The notes under the pieces are model-generated. The model was not told where the DNA came from. It did no database searches and saw only the letters and a list, made by a program, of their open reading frames with translations. A program made the translations under genes and the position numbers. From positions 1,079,366-1,143,365 of the forward strand of contig NZ_JAMLJK010000001.1 of the NCBI RefSeq assembly GCF_023700005.1: a DNA stretch of 64,000 bases. Direction: 5' to 3'. Source of the stretch: Larsenimonas rhizosphaerae (GTDB lineage: Bacteria; Pseudomonadota; Gammaproteobacteria; Pseudomonadales; Halomonadaceae). Below, piece by piece: positions 8,320 to 17,376 of the stretch; position 1 is the first letter of the stretch; every line of letters starts with the position of its first letter.

Positions 8320-10709
8320 GTTTCCCTGCGTTGGTAGGTGACCGGGATCGGCGGCGTGACTACCTCCTTGCGGCGCCGAATCTGCTCGTCTGAAAACGAC
8401 TTGGATGAAAAGGCCTGGAACCAGAAAAGCAATTCCTGAGCCTTGAGGGGGCGAGCAAACAGAAACCCCTGGGCCACATCGCAATTCATGGCCTCAAGCA
8501 TCGCAAGGCTCTGCAGGTTTTCGACCCCTTCTGCGGTTACCGACAGCCCCAGGTTGTGGCCCAGATCGATGATCGATCGCACGATCATGACGTCTTCGAA
8601 CTGCGAGTCGAGCTTCAGGATGAAGGACTTGTCGATCTTGAGCTCATCTATCGGCATGTGCCTGAGCTGTGACAGGGAGGAGTAACCGGTACCAAAGTCA
8701 TCAATGGAAATATGCAGTCCCTGTCGGCGCAATTCTTCCAGTATGCGGCGGGCCTCGACGGGGTCTTCCATCAAGGCGCTCTCGGTGATTTCGAGCACCA
8801 GTTGCCGGGAAGACAGGGCGTGTTCGGCAAGGATGGCAGCGATGCGCGCGGGAAGCTGATGATCGGTCAAGTCCTGAGCGGATAGGTTGACCGAGACGCA
8901 AAACACATGATGCTGCTCGTTCCAGCGAGCAATCTGTGCGGCGACCTGATGAAGTACCCAATCGGTCAGCATGGCGATATTGCCGGAATGTTCGGCCAGG
9001 GTAATGAACTCGTCCGGGGGGATAAAACCAAGGGTGTCATGCTCCCACCGCACCAGCGCTTCCAGATGCGTTGCCTTGCCACTGCGAAGATCTATCTTGG
9101 GCTGATACACCATATAAAGGCGATCATTGAGCAGGGCCGTTCGCAGGTCCTGAAGAATGGCCAGTCGTCGCAGGTGCTGCTCATCCATGCCGGTGCTATA
9201 GCTTTTAAGATGGCTGCCGCTGTGCTTGGCATCATTGAGCGCAATATCTGCCCGCCGCAGCAGTACCTCGGCATCCGGCCCGTGGGTCGGGTAGTGGACC
9301 TGGCCCATGGAAATACTGACGTTGATGGGGGAAATATCCTGCAGTACCGGCTGGCTGGCCAGAGCGTCATGCAAATGGCGCAGGTCGGTGGTGTCATGGT
9401 TATAGCCTGGATACAACACCAGGTATTCATCGCCTCCGATCCGATAGGCAAACCCCTGATCGCCGACAGCCTGTCGCAGGCGGGTGCCGATTTCGATCAG
9501 AACCCGATCCCCGTTAACGTGGCCGAAGGTATCGTTGATGCGCTTGAATTCATTGATGCATAACCGGTTCAACGTAAAGGGCATGCCCTTTTCCGTCAGA
9601 GTGGCGAGGCGAGCCTCGGCGGATTGACGGTTGGGGAGGCCCGTCAACAGGTCCTGGCGTGACTGATGCAGCAGCTGGGCTTCTCGCATCGAGAGCTTGT
9701 CCTGCATCATGTGCAGGGTGCTGGCAAGCACCCCCAGGTCGCTCTTGTCATTGGCAGGTGGCCTGGCCTTGATGCGCTCCCCGTCTCCGATACGACGAGC
9801 GACGTCTGTCAGCCGCTTGATGGGTTGGCCCACGGTATTGGCGGTCAGCAGTGACAGCATGGTGGCGCTGACAAGGGTGACGAAGAAGATCACGATCAAG
9901 CGCATGCGCATGGCGAGATAGGGTGCCATCAGTGAACTCGTCGGGTGGCTCAGAACGGCCGTCAGATGGCCATCAGGGCTATCTCCCAGGATGATCTGGC
10001 GGTTGACCGGCCGGGCATTGCCGATGCTGAACAGCGATACAAGGCTGGATGAGGGCGTGTGGTCGAGGTCCAGGCTTTTCTGCTGTTCGGGGGACAGCGT
10101 CGATACCAGTGGTGGCAGGGCTGCCGGTGTGCCTCCCAGCAGGGATATATCCAGTTCGGTAATGGTTTTGATGCGAGACAGCAGGGGAGTATCAAAGGCA
10201 AAGCCCATGCTGACCCAGCCGATGGTATCCGGGGCCTTGACCGGCAGTAAAATGATCACATACGGCATGCCGCCGATAATGGTGACGGTCGAGCCGCGAT
10301 CGTCGTAGTGCGCCTTGCGCCATAGTGACGTGAACGGGAAGACGCCACGAGTCGTCAACTCAGGGCGGGTACTGACCAGAAGCCGGCCATCCAGGCCGTT
10401 CAGCGTCATCAGATCTGCGCCGATCCGTGCGGCGTAGTTGTTCAGGGCGCTTTCAATCGTGGGGTTGTCCTGGCTTGCCACGGCAGAGCGGAACCCGTAA
10501 TCCGAAATCAGCACCTCGGCACTATCAAGCATTTGTTGCCGATGCTGATTGATGGTCTGCTCCATGACGCGCACGGCAATATCCATGTGATCGCTGATCT
10601 GGCGCTGGATATCTCGATGACTGCCATTGAGTACAGCTGCCAGAATGGCCACCTGCGATACCATCAGCAGGACCAGAATGGTCAGCGTCAGCCGGCTGCG
10701 AAAGCTCAC
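8316..10709 (-). CDS. dCache-HAMP-GGDEF-EAL protein (c-di-GMP phosphodiesterase, degenerate GGDEF)
   Basis: A 797-residue inner-membrane sensor: membrane helix at about 8-28, periplasmic double-Cache-like domain at 30-265, second helix at 268-290, HAMP at 291-345, GGDEF at about 350-500, EAL at about 530-775. The EAL residues all look intact (LEALVRW, NLSAQDL, EITESALMED, DDFGTGYSS, KIDKSF, TAEGVEN, QGFLFARP), so phosphodiesterase activity is expected. The GGDEF core reads GGDEY (425-429). The metal-binding Asp normally found before the FK of the FKxIND motif is replaced by Cys (C384, RLCINEFKRIND), so cyclase activity is doubtful and the domain may only bind GTP. It overlaps both neighbours by 4 bp. 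Confidence 0.9.
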   Translation of the reverse strand: MSFRSRLTLTILVLLMVSQVAILAAVLNGSHRDIQRQISDHMDIAVRVMEQTINQHRQQMLDSAEVLISDYGFRSAVASQDNPTIESALNNYAARIGADLMTLNGLDGRLLVSTRPELTTRGVFPFTSLWRKAHYDDRGSTVTIIGGMPYVIILLPVKAPDTIGWVSMGFAFDTPLLSRIKTITELDISLLGGTPAALPPLVSTLSPEQQKSLDLDHTPSSSLVSLFSIGNARPVNRQIILGDSPDGHLTAVLSHPTSSLMAPYLAMRMRLIVIFFVTLVSATMLSLLTANTVGQPIKRLTDVARRIGDGERIKARPPANDKSDLGVLASTLHMMQDKLSMREAQLLHQSRQDLLTGLPNRQSAEARLATLTEKGMPFTLNRLCINEFKRINDTFGHVNGDRVLIEIGTRLRQAVGDQGFAYRIGGDEYLVLYPGYNHDTTDLRHLHDALASQPVLQDISPINVSISMGQVHYPTHGPDAEVLLRRADIALNDAKHSGSHLKSYSTGMDEQHLRRLAILQDLRTALLNDRLYMVYQPKIDLRSGKATHLEALVRWEHDTLGFIPPDEFITLAEHSGNIAMLTDWVLHQVAAQIARWNEQHHVFCVSVNLSAQDLTDHQLPARIAAILAEHALSSRQLVLEITESALMEDPVEARRILEELRRQGLHISIDDFGTGYSSLSQLRHMPIDELKIDKSFILKLDSQFEDVMIVRSIIDLGHNLGLSVTAEGVENLQSLAMLEAMNCDVAQGFLFARPLKAQELLFWFQAFSSKSFSDEQIRRRKEVVTPPIPVTYQRRET

Positions 10710-11443
10710 CTTGATTCGCCTGCCTGATCAAAGGCACGGTTGAACCGCTGCTGGAGCGCTGAAGGCTCGGGCAGGGCGGGCGCGGTGGATGCCAGTGTCA
10801 GGGCTATATCTTCATGCTGGCGGGCGCCTTGTACGACCATGGGCATCGACTGACTGGTCTGCTTGTTGGCAGCCAGTTGTTCATGCCAGAGCGTCAGGGT
10901 GTATTTCCCTTCGGGAAGGTCCGACAGGGTGATCCTGCCCTCCCTGTCGGTCATGGCAAACCAGGGGGCATCCGTTACAACAATGTAGCCTCGCATCTGA
11001 TCATGGATGTTGCAGCCGACGGTCACCAGGCCTGTGTGTTCAAAGGTAACCGGCGGACGAGGTTCGTCCAGATACAGTTTCAATTCAAAGCTGTTGCCTC
11101 GGGCGAAGGAGTACACGTGGTGGCGAATAGTGTCACGATTGGGGAAGTTGACCTTGTCGCCACGTGCAATAACCAGCACCTGAGGCACGAACTGTTGCTG
11201 TTTCTGACTCATGACATAAGTAGTCGGAACGCCCTGCTGGCGGGCAACGGGAGACTCGGGCATCAGGGTCACCACCACCTCCTGCAGAGGGTGACCGCTG
11301 GCACGGTCGGTAACGCGCAGTTCGAGCTCCGACGCATGGGCATTCACCGGCCGGAAAGCCATCAGGATCAGCAGGGCAGCGATCCAGTATCCAGTGAAGC
11401 GAACGGCCGGCGTCAATGTCATGAACATTCTCGAAACGGGCAT
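10706..11443 (-). CDS. Cupredoxin-like periplasmic protein (methylamine-utilization-type)
   Basis: A 245-residue exported protein. After a signal segment (YWIAALLILMAFRPVNAHA) comes a plastocyanin-like domain: PQVLVIARGDKVNFPNRDTIRHHVYS with H108/H109, then LVTVGCNIHDQMRGYI with C144, H147 and M150. These are the four ligands of a type 1 copper site. The later part (DREGRITLSDLPEGKYTLTLWHE) resembles a carboxypeptidase-regulatory-like beta sandwich. Annotated relatives are often called methylamine utilization proteins, but no methylamine genes are near. It is the first gene of a three-gene unit and overlaps the GGDEF/EAL start by 4 bp (ATGA). Confidence 0.8.
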   Translation of the reverse strand: MPVSRMFMTLTPAVRFTGYWIAALLILMAFRPVNAHASELELRVTDRASGHPLQEVVVTLMPESPVARQQGVPTTYVMSQKQQQFVPQVLVIARGDKVNFPNRDTIRHHVYSFARGNSFELKLYLDEPRPPVTFEHTGLVTVGCNIHDQMRGYIVVTDAPWFAMTDREGRITLSDLPEGKYTLTLWHEQLAANKQTSQSMPMVVQGARQHEDIALTLASTAPALPEPSALQQRFNRAFDQAGESR

Positions 11444-11545
11444 TAAAAATATGGCACGCGCAGTAACGCAGCCAGAGCGGTAGCGTTTTAATCGGCGTCG
11501 AGAGGCGTTTCTTTATGTTCCTGCAGGCGGGGTGTGCCCGTGGCG

Positions 11546-12280
11546 TTACTGCCCGGCGGGTATTGCGGCAAAGGTAATAATCTGGTGGTGACAGGGCTGC
11601 CAGTGGCAGATGAGACGGCGGCCTGCCGGCCACTGTCGGGAGAGCGGTTTGAGCAGCTCAAGCGTCAGGGTACGTGCTTTCGCATCCTGTGAGACCAGTC
11701 GAGCATCCATGAAGTAAAAGGGGGTGCCCGTCAGGGGGTAAAGTGCCTTGTAAAGGCTTTCCTTGACGGAAAATACCAGGGTCAGGGCGTGGGCAAAGGC
11801 CTCGGCATCCAGCCCGGCAAGCAACGTCTGTTCCGAAGCGGTCAGAATGGCCGATTGCAGCCGCGCCGCACGGGGAGCGGGGATGATATGTTCGGCATCC
11901 ATCCCCAGCGCCTGCCACTGATCAGCCGGTGCCAGCCAGGCACCGGCGAGATCAGGGCTGTGAGTCAGTGTGCCCACCACCCCTTGTGGCCACAAGGGCC
12001 GCCGGTCCTCTGCATTATCCAGCCGAAAGGGCGTGGCGGGTGAATGTCCCAGCGCCCTGAGGGCCTCGCGCACGCAACAGCGTCCAGCCAGGTATTCCGT
12101 CTGCCGCTTGGGGGCGGCGCGTTTCAAACGCTCGGGCAATGTAATACCGGCATCATCAAAGGAAGTTGCTTCCAGCCGAGACGGATCAAACCGGCACGTA
12201 ACCCAGATGCCCTGATCCGCGAGAGCCGAAGGCAGCAACGAAGGCTCCGGTAGTGACAGGAGGGCATCAGGCAGGTGCAT
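11546..12280 (-). CDS. 4'-phosphopantetheinyl transferase (EntD/Sfp type)
   Basis: A 244-residue enzyme that transfers phosphopantetheine from CoA to a carrier-protein serine. Family motifs are visible: R67 in GRCCVREAL, THS at 106-108, ALGMDAEHI with magnesium-binding D128 and E130, and FSVKESLYKALYP with K173, E174 and K178. It resembles the EntD branch. There is no siderophore or polyketide cluster in the window, so the carrier protein is unknown. Its ATG immediately follows the lpxO stop, so the two are co-transcribed. Confidence 0.9.
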   Translation of the reverse strand: MHLPDALLSLPEPSLLPSALADQGIWVTCRFDPSRLEATSFDDAGITLPERLKRAAPKRQTEYLAGRCCVREALRALGHSPATPFRLDNAEDRRPLWPQGVVGTLTHSPDLAGAWLAPADQWQALGMDAEHIIPAPRAARLQSAILTASEQTLLAGLDAEAFAHALTLVFSVKESLYKALYPLTGTPFYFMDARLVSQDAKARTLTLELLKPLSRQWPAGRRLICHWQPCHHQIITFAAIPAGQ

Positions 12281-13174
12281 TCAGAACAAAATCCAGATAA
12301 TGACACCACCAAACAGTGCCCATTTGACGATGTAATAGAGGGTCTTGTTGCGCTTTTTGAGTTTTTTGCCCTGTTCGCGCACCTTGTAGACGTACTTGAA
12401 GGCACGGTTGATGCCACCGGTGGCATCGGAGTCGTCGTTGGGCGCGGCCGCCGCGGCCATTACATGGCGGCTGAACCAGCGGTTGACTGCTGCTGCCCAG
12501 CGGTACTTCATTGGCCGCTCGATGTCGCAGAACAGGATCAGGCGGTTCTGATCGCTTTTATTCTCGGCATGATGGATGAAGGTTTCATCAAACATCACGG
12601 CTTCGCCATCGCGCCAGCTATAGGTTTGACCGTCGACATTGATCAGGCAGCGATCATCATTGGGCGTGCGAAGGCCCAGATGGTAGCGCAGTGATCCGGC
12701 ATACGGATCGCGGTGTTTCATCAATTTACTGCCGGCAGGCAGCTCGGCAAACATGGCCGCCTTGACGCCCGGGATATTCGAGAGAATCTCGGTGGTGCGA
12801 GGGCATAGCTCTCTGGCCGATGCATGGCTCTCGCCGTACCACTTGAGATAAAACCGCTTCCAGCCCCGTCGGAAAAACGAATTGAAGCCGGCATCATCCT
12901 TTTGTGACGAGCCCTTGATGTGATGTTCGAGCTGCTCTGCTTCATCACGGATGACTTCCCACTCGGCGGTCAGCGCAGCCAGCTCGGGAAAGGTCTCAAG
13001 CCGATGGTAGGGTTGATCAGGCACCCGGGAAAACAGGTACATGAAGGCATTGATCGGCGCCATGAACGATGAATGATCCGATAACTGGCGAAATGGCTTG
13101 TGGCGAACCCGGCCACGAAAATGTACGTAAAGAATACTGGCGACGATGAGCGTCACGATCGTCCACTTGATCAT
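12281..13174 (-). CDS. lpxO: Aspartyl/asparaginyl beta-hydroxylase-family lipid A hydroxylase
   Basis: The start is the ATG at 13174 preceded by AGGA; an upstream in-frame start at 13282 lacks support. The 297-residue product has an N-terminal membrane helix (WTIVTLIVASILYV), a catalytic domain and a C-terminal membrane helix (TLYYIVKWALFGGVIIWILF). The Fe(II) site of the family is visible as H154-x-D156 (KLMKHRDPYAG) and H201/H202 (ETFIHHAENKSDQNRLILF). LpxO adds a 2-hydroxyl to a lipid A acyl chain using 2-oxoglutarate and O2. The membrane-anchored form supports LpxO over soluble relatives. It is in an operon with the phosphopantetheinyl transferase. Confidence 0.85.
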   Translation of the reverse strand: MIKWTIVTLIVASILYVHFRGRVRHKPFRQLSDHSSFMAPINAFMYLFSRVPDQPYHRLETFPELAALTAEWEVIRDEAEQLEHHIKGSSQKDDAGFNSFFRRGWKRFYLKWYGESHASARELCPRTTEILSNIPGVKAAMFAELPAGSKLMKHRDPYAGSLRYHLGLRTPNDDRCLINVDGQTYSWRDGEAVMFDETFIHHAENKSDQNRLILFCDIERPMKYRWAAAVNRWFSRHVMAAAAAPNDDSDATGGINRAFKYVYKVREQGKKLKKRNKTLYYIVKWALFGGVIIWILF

Positions 13175-13354
13175 GAAAATTCCTGAATTGGCCTCGGTTG
13201 AACAGGGTAATGACGCCGGATGGCAAGCGGATTGTCGCATGCCAGCCCCGGCCATTCCATGGATGACATGGTATGTTAGCAAACTAATGGCTTGAAATGT
13301 GGCGCAGGACGCCTAGGCTGTAGTGCACATGAATACGATCAAGGAGCTGATCAC

Positions 13355-14155
13355 ATGATTCCAGCCATTGGATTTGGCACGTTCCGCATGAAGGATGAAG
13401 ATGCCTACAACGCCGTGCGTTCCGCACTCGAGGTAGGCTATCGGCATATCGACACGGCAGCCTTCTATGACAACGAAGCAGCCGTGGGCCGCGCCCTGAA
13501 GGATTCCGATATTCCGCGTGAAAAGCTGTTCGTGACCACCAAGGTATGGCACGACCGGTTGAGCGAAGGTGAAGTGACCGCATCGATCAAGGAAAGCCTT
13601 GAAAAGCTCGGGCTGGATTATCTTGATCTGGTGCTGATTCACTGGCCATCACCCAATGATGAGGTGCCGATGGAAAGCTACATCGGCGAGCTTGATCAGG
13701 CACGGGAAGATGGCCTGACACGTCATATCGGTGTATCCAATTTCACCGTGGCACATCTTGAGAAAATGTTGACCCTGCCCGGCGGCAGAAATGTCATTAC
13801 CAATCAGATTGAAGTACATCCGTTTCTTGCCAATAGAAAGGTTGCAGATTTCTGTGAGGAGAAGGGCATCAAGGTAACGGCTTACATGCCATTGGCAGTT
13901 GGCAAGGTCATGGATGATGACACCCTGAAGGATATTGCCGAGAAACATGATGCCACACCGGCTGACATTGCCCTGGCCTGGGTTTCCCAGCGCGATATCG
14001 CCGTGATTCCGTCATCGACTAATCCGAAGCACCAGAAGAGCAACCTGGACGCGATCAGGATCTCGCTGACAGCTGATGACATGACCCGGATCGACGAGCT
14101 TGACCGCGCCGAGCGCATTGCCAGCCCGGATTTCGCCCCGGCCTGGGATGAGTGA
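13355..14155 (+). CDS. dkgB: Aldo/keto reductase, 2,5-diketogluconate reductase B type
   Basis: The start is the ATG at 13355 with AAGGAG upstream (13341-13346). The 266-residue NADPH-dependent reductase shows the catalytic tetrad in order: D and Y in HIDTAAFYDNE, K in VTTKVWHDRL, H in LVLIHWPSP. The signature GVSNFTVAHLEKML and the C-terminal IPSSTNPKHQKSNL fit the DkgB/YafB group. Substrates of this group include 2,5-diketo-D-gluconate and methylglyoxal, and the natural one here is not known. It is divergent from lpxO and has its own terminator. Confidence 0.88.
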   Translation: MIPAIGFGTFRMKDEDAYNAVRSALEVGYRHIDTAAFYDNEAAVGRALKDSDIPREKLFVTTKVWHDRLSEGEVTASIKESLEKLGLDYLDLVLIHWPSPNDEVPMESYIGELDQAREDGLTRHIGVSNFTVAHLEKMLTLPGGRNVITNQIEVHPFLANRKVADFCEEKGIKVTAYMPLAVGKVMDDDTLKDIAEKHDATPADIALAWVSQRDIAVIPSSTNPKHQKSNLDAIRISLTADDMTRIDELDRAERIASPDFAPAWDE

Positions 14156-14173
14156 ACACCAGTAGCCTGATAC

Positions 14174-14212
14174 AAAACGCCCCGGCCATTCTGCATGGCC
14201 GGGGCGTTTTTT
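14174..14212. terminator. Bidirectional intrinsic terminator after dkgB
   Basis: A stem of about 14 bp (ACGCCCCGGCCAT / ATGGCCGGGGCGT) with a short loop, A-rich on the left and six T on the right. It serves dkgB on the plus strand and probably the YceI-like gene on the minus strand. Confidence 0.92.
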
Positions 14213-14243
14213 CATGTCCTGCTACCGCAATGAGGCGCCAGGT

Positions 14244-14825
14244 TTATTGCTGAACCAGCGTCGCATCCAGTGACAGGGGAACGGTATCGCCCAGCTTGCG
14301 GTACCCCAGCAGGCTCACCACTGTCTGCGCATTTGGTTCCTGCATCACGGCCTGTGTATCGATTGGCACCGGTGACGTGGTTTGAACATGAAACCTGTTG
14401 GCGCCTGTGCGAGTGATTGTCAGCGCCACATGATCAGTTTGGGTATAGCGCTGATCTTCCTGTGACAGGGCAATGGTGTGCTGTGCCGATTGCCCGATGT
14501 TCAGCGAGTTCAGCCATGCGGTATCGACCTGAGTTGCCACCGTGGCAAGCCGCTTTTTACCAATATCGGAAAGCCAGGGCGGCAAGGTCCCCAGGTTCTG
14601 AACCACATCCAGTTGTTTAAGGGTAATGGGAATAACCAGCTCGCCACTGTCACTGATGCTGCCTTCAAGATTCGACAGACGATGTGTATGCACCTGGCTT
14701 CCCTGATCGGTGATATCCGTTATCCTTGCCGTTGCCTGGCTATCCTCGGGAACAAATTGCCACGCAGCCTGCGCCTGGCCCGCCAATAACAGCAGCAGAC
14801 CACAACCCAATGATTTGATGTACAT
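14244..14825 (-). CDS. YceI-like periplasmic protein
   Basis: The start is the ATG at 14825 with GGAG six bases upstream. The 193-residue product has a signal peptide (SLGCGLLLLLAGQAQA) and a mature part beginning AWQFVPEDSQATARITDI. The alternating beta-strand pattern with a central LEGSISDSGELVIPITLKQLDV and a final LGDTVPLSLDATLVQQ fits a lipocalin-like YceI fold that may bind isoprenoids. Similarity is moderate and no ligand is known. It is a single gene next to a tRNA. Confidence 0.65.
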   Translation of the reverse strand: MYIKSLGCGLLLLLAGQAQAAWQFVPEDSQATARITDITDQGSQVHTHRLSNLEGSISDSGELVIPITLKQLDVVQNLGTLPPWLSDIGKKRLATVATQVDTAWLNSLNIGQSAQHTIALSQEDQRYTQTDHVALTITRTGANRFHVQTTSPVPIDTQAVMQEPNAQTVVSLLGYRKLGDTVPLSLDATLVQQ

Positions 14826-14901
14826 AAAAACTCCGGATATTGATGTTCCTGAAGGGTAGTCTCTCAGACAACGATTGGTTATGATACGCATCCTTTCTGA
14901 A

Positions 14902-14978
<77 letters not shown>

Positions 14979-15582
14979 ATAAAATAAATACGTTACAGCC
15001 AATCCTGTTTGTCCTGAAATACGCTTTCTATATTTGGGAAGCATGGCGAAAAACGTTTCTATTTTGATTTCTCCCCAGTAGTTCGGGTTCCCTCAACACC
15101 TCTTTCGGTGCAGTGATTGCCATGGCCAAGCCGTGAATACCGCTCTTTGCATTTCTGGCATCTTCTCGGCAGTTCTGTGTGGTTTTTGAATAGTTGTCGG
15201 ATCCGCCGAGTAATGCCATTCGTGCTGGCGGCTCAGCTTCCTCTCTAGTATCGCTCCCTATGGGATCACTTACTGTTTAAAGCATATAAGCTGTAGGTGC
15301 CCTCGTATCTCAAGTTGCTGTCAGGGCTACAAAGCTACGGAAAGTTCCTTGGCAGGTTTAAAACGATATCGATGAATTTGCTAATTGAATAATTACTCCT
15401 ATTGTCAGAGGCATGTTACACCCGCTTTGATCTTGTTTCGTCAGTTAAGTGCCCGAGCTTGGCCAGCTTGAGCTGGGCCAATGCTTAAATATCTGGGTTT
15501 GTAGTAGAGCCTGCCAAACATGGCCGCCAGTCATGATCATGGTGAGCTTCAGGGACGGCAATATTTTGTCATGGAGGAAAAG
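14979..15582. other. Non-coding left flank of the island
   Basis: About 600 bp between the tRNA and mcrB. It is AT-richer than the surroundings and has no ORF I can support. A 63-codon minus-strand frame at 15028-15219 matches nothing I recognise. I found no integrase fragment and no copy of the tRNA 3' end elsewhere in the window. The region ends with the mcrB ribosome site GGAGG at 15573-15577. Confidence 0.5.
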
Positions 15583-17376
15583 ATGCCCCTATCGGACGAT
15601 TTCGATGAGCTATGGCGCTCTTTTGAGGGCGTGTCGCGTTTGAAGAGTGCTCTTCGGGATGAGGCGCAGCAGTACTTGTTTGATCGACTGGTCAGTGCAA
15701 CTCACCATCAGGGGTGGGACTGGTGGACCGTGAAGTCGGCTCACGAAGGTCCCGTTCGTGTCGGGCGGAATAACGATCTGGAGAATGGGACAGCGTCCGT
15801 ACTGGCAAATGTTGATGCGCGGGATGATCAGCTTCTGATAAAGCTGAACAAACGCGTCTCGGAAGCTGATGAAAGCTGGCAGCCGCTGGACGAGGCATTG
15901 GTAACTCGCTTTGAAAGCGAAGAGTTTGCGGCAGCTTTTCGGAATGAGCAGCAGGTGGGACGCTCAGGGCGCTGGCCAGCAGATTATTGTCGCTATAAGG
16001 AATTTCCTGCAATGTCTGATCGTCACTTGTCTCTCAATCAAATTCTTTTCGGGCCTCCCGGTACTGGAAAAACTCATGGCACTGTCAACGCCGCGCTTGA
16101 AATTCTGGATGCCGACTATCTGGAAGCACATCAAGGTGATCGAGCGGCGCTAAAATTACGCTTTGACGAATTGGCAGAGCGGGGACAGGTATCTTTTGTG
16201 ACCTTTCATCAAAGCTTTAGCTACGAGGATTTTGTCGAAGGTCTGCGTGCTACCCAAGTAGAAGGGCAGCTTCAATATGATGTCGAGCCCGGCTTGTTTA
16301 AAAGGCTATGTGACCGCGCCAGCTCTGGACGTTCCGAAACGAACGACCCTTTTGATCAAGCGTTAAAACGTTTACAGGAAAAAGCCGCCGCAAATGATGG
16401 GCAGCTAAAAATGCAGACTATTCAGGGCAACCCCTTTGACGCCACCTATTTTGGGGGAGAAACATTAAAGGCTTTTCCTCAAAGCTCTCAGTCAACTGGA
16501 AAGGGGCATCGTGCCAATTTAAAGCTGGTTCGTCAGTATTACGAAACAGGCGACAAAGGTGATATCTATAACGCGTCTTACGTCAAGGGTGTGCTTCTAT
16601 ATTTGGAGGAAGAGTGTGGGCTACCGCCTTACCAAGCCCCATCAGCTGATCCGGCCAAGCGGGAAAAATTTGTCCTGATTATTGATGAGATCAACCGCGG
16701 TAACGTCTCGCGCATATTTGGCGAGCTGATTTCTCTGATTGAAGGAGGCAAGCGTGCGGAAGCCAACGAGGCGCTTTCAGTCATTTTGCCTTACTCAAAA
16801 GAGCACTTTAGCGTACCCGGTAACGTCTACCTGATCGGCACCATGAATACTGCTGACCGCTCACTGGCGGGGCTGGATATCGCTTTACGGCGCCGCTTTG
16901 TGTTCCGTGAAATGCCGCCGCGTCCGGAGCTTCTGGATCAGGTCGTCGTAGGAGGTATCAACATCGGTGAACTGCTCCGTATTCTGAATCAGCGAATCGA
17001 AGTGCTGCTGGATCGGGAGCACTGTCTGGGCCATGCGTATTTTATGCCACTGGAGAAAGAGCCTGAGCTTTCGCGACTGGCACTGATCTTTCGTCATCAG
17101 ATATTGCCTCTGCTGCAGGAATATTTTTTTGAAGACTGGCAACGCATTCAATGGGTGTTGAATGATCACCGCAAGAAGGCCGCAGACCGCTTTGTGTATC
17201 AACCTCGTCAGAATGTGCACGGGCTATTCGGTGAGTCAGTGAGTCTGCCGGCACACCACCTGCCCTGGCGCCTAAATGACGACGCGTTCGAGCGTCTTAC
17301 AGCTTACGCCAGCATTATTCATGGTGCGGGGATAGCGACCGGGCAGGATCCTGTTTCTGAGGCTGATGTAACGTGA
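15583..17376 (+). CDS. mcrB: McrB-like AAA+ GTPase of a type IV (modification-dependent) restriction system
   Basis: The start at 15583 is preceded by GGAGGAAAAG; upstream in-frame ATGs at 15520 and 15571 lack this. The 597-residue protein has an N-terminal recognition region of about 140 residues unlike any I recognise, then the AAA+ core: Walker A GPPGTGKT (157-164), Walker B LIIDEINRG (from 365), and the McrB signature GTMNTADRSLAGLDIALRRRF. The N-terminus normally reads the modified base and the motor translocates DNA using GTP. The target modification cannot be predicted. The stop overlaps the mcrC start as GTGA. Confidence 0.9.
   Translation: MPLSDDFDELWRSFEGVSRLKSALRDEAQQYLFDRLVSATHHQGWDWWTVKSAHEGPVRVGRNNDLENGTASVLANVDARDDQLLIKLNKRVSEADESWQPLDEALVTRFESEEFAAAFRNEQQVGRSGRWPADYCRYKEFPAMSDRHLSLNQILFGPPGTGKTHGTVNAALEILDADYLEAHQGDRAALKLRFDELAERGQVSFVTFHQSFSYEDFVEGLRATQVEGQLQYDVEPGLFKRLCDRASSGRSETNDPFDQALKRLQEKAAANDGQLKMQTIQGNPFDATYFGGETLKAFPQSSQSTGKGHRANLKLVRQYYETGDKGDIYNASYVKGVLLYLEEECGLPPYQAPSADPAKREKFVLIIDEINRGNVSRIFGELISLIEGGKRAEANEALSVILPYSKEHFSVPGNVYLIGTMNTADRSLAGLDIALRRRFVFREMPPRPELLDQVVVGGINIGELLRILNQRIEVLLDREHCLGHAYFMPLEKEPELSRLALIFRHQILPLLQEYFFEDWQRIQWVLNDHRKKAADRFVYQPRQNVHGLFGESVSLPAHHLPWRLNDDAFERLTAYASIIHGAGIATGQDPVSEADVT

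Noticed and set aside
15028-15219. 63-codon frame in the island left flank
   Set aside because: No ribosome site, no recognised motif, and it lies in an AT-rich non-coding flank.
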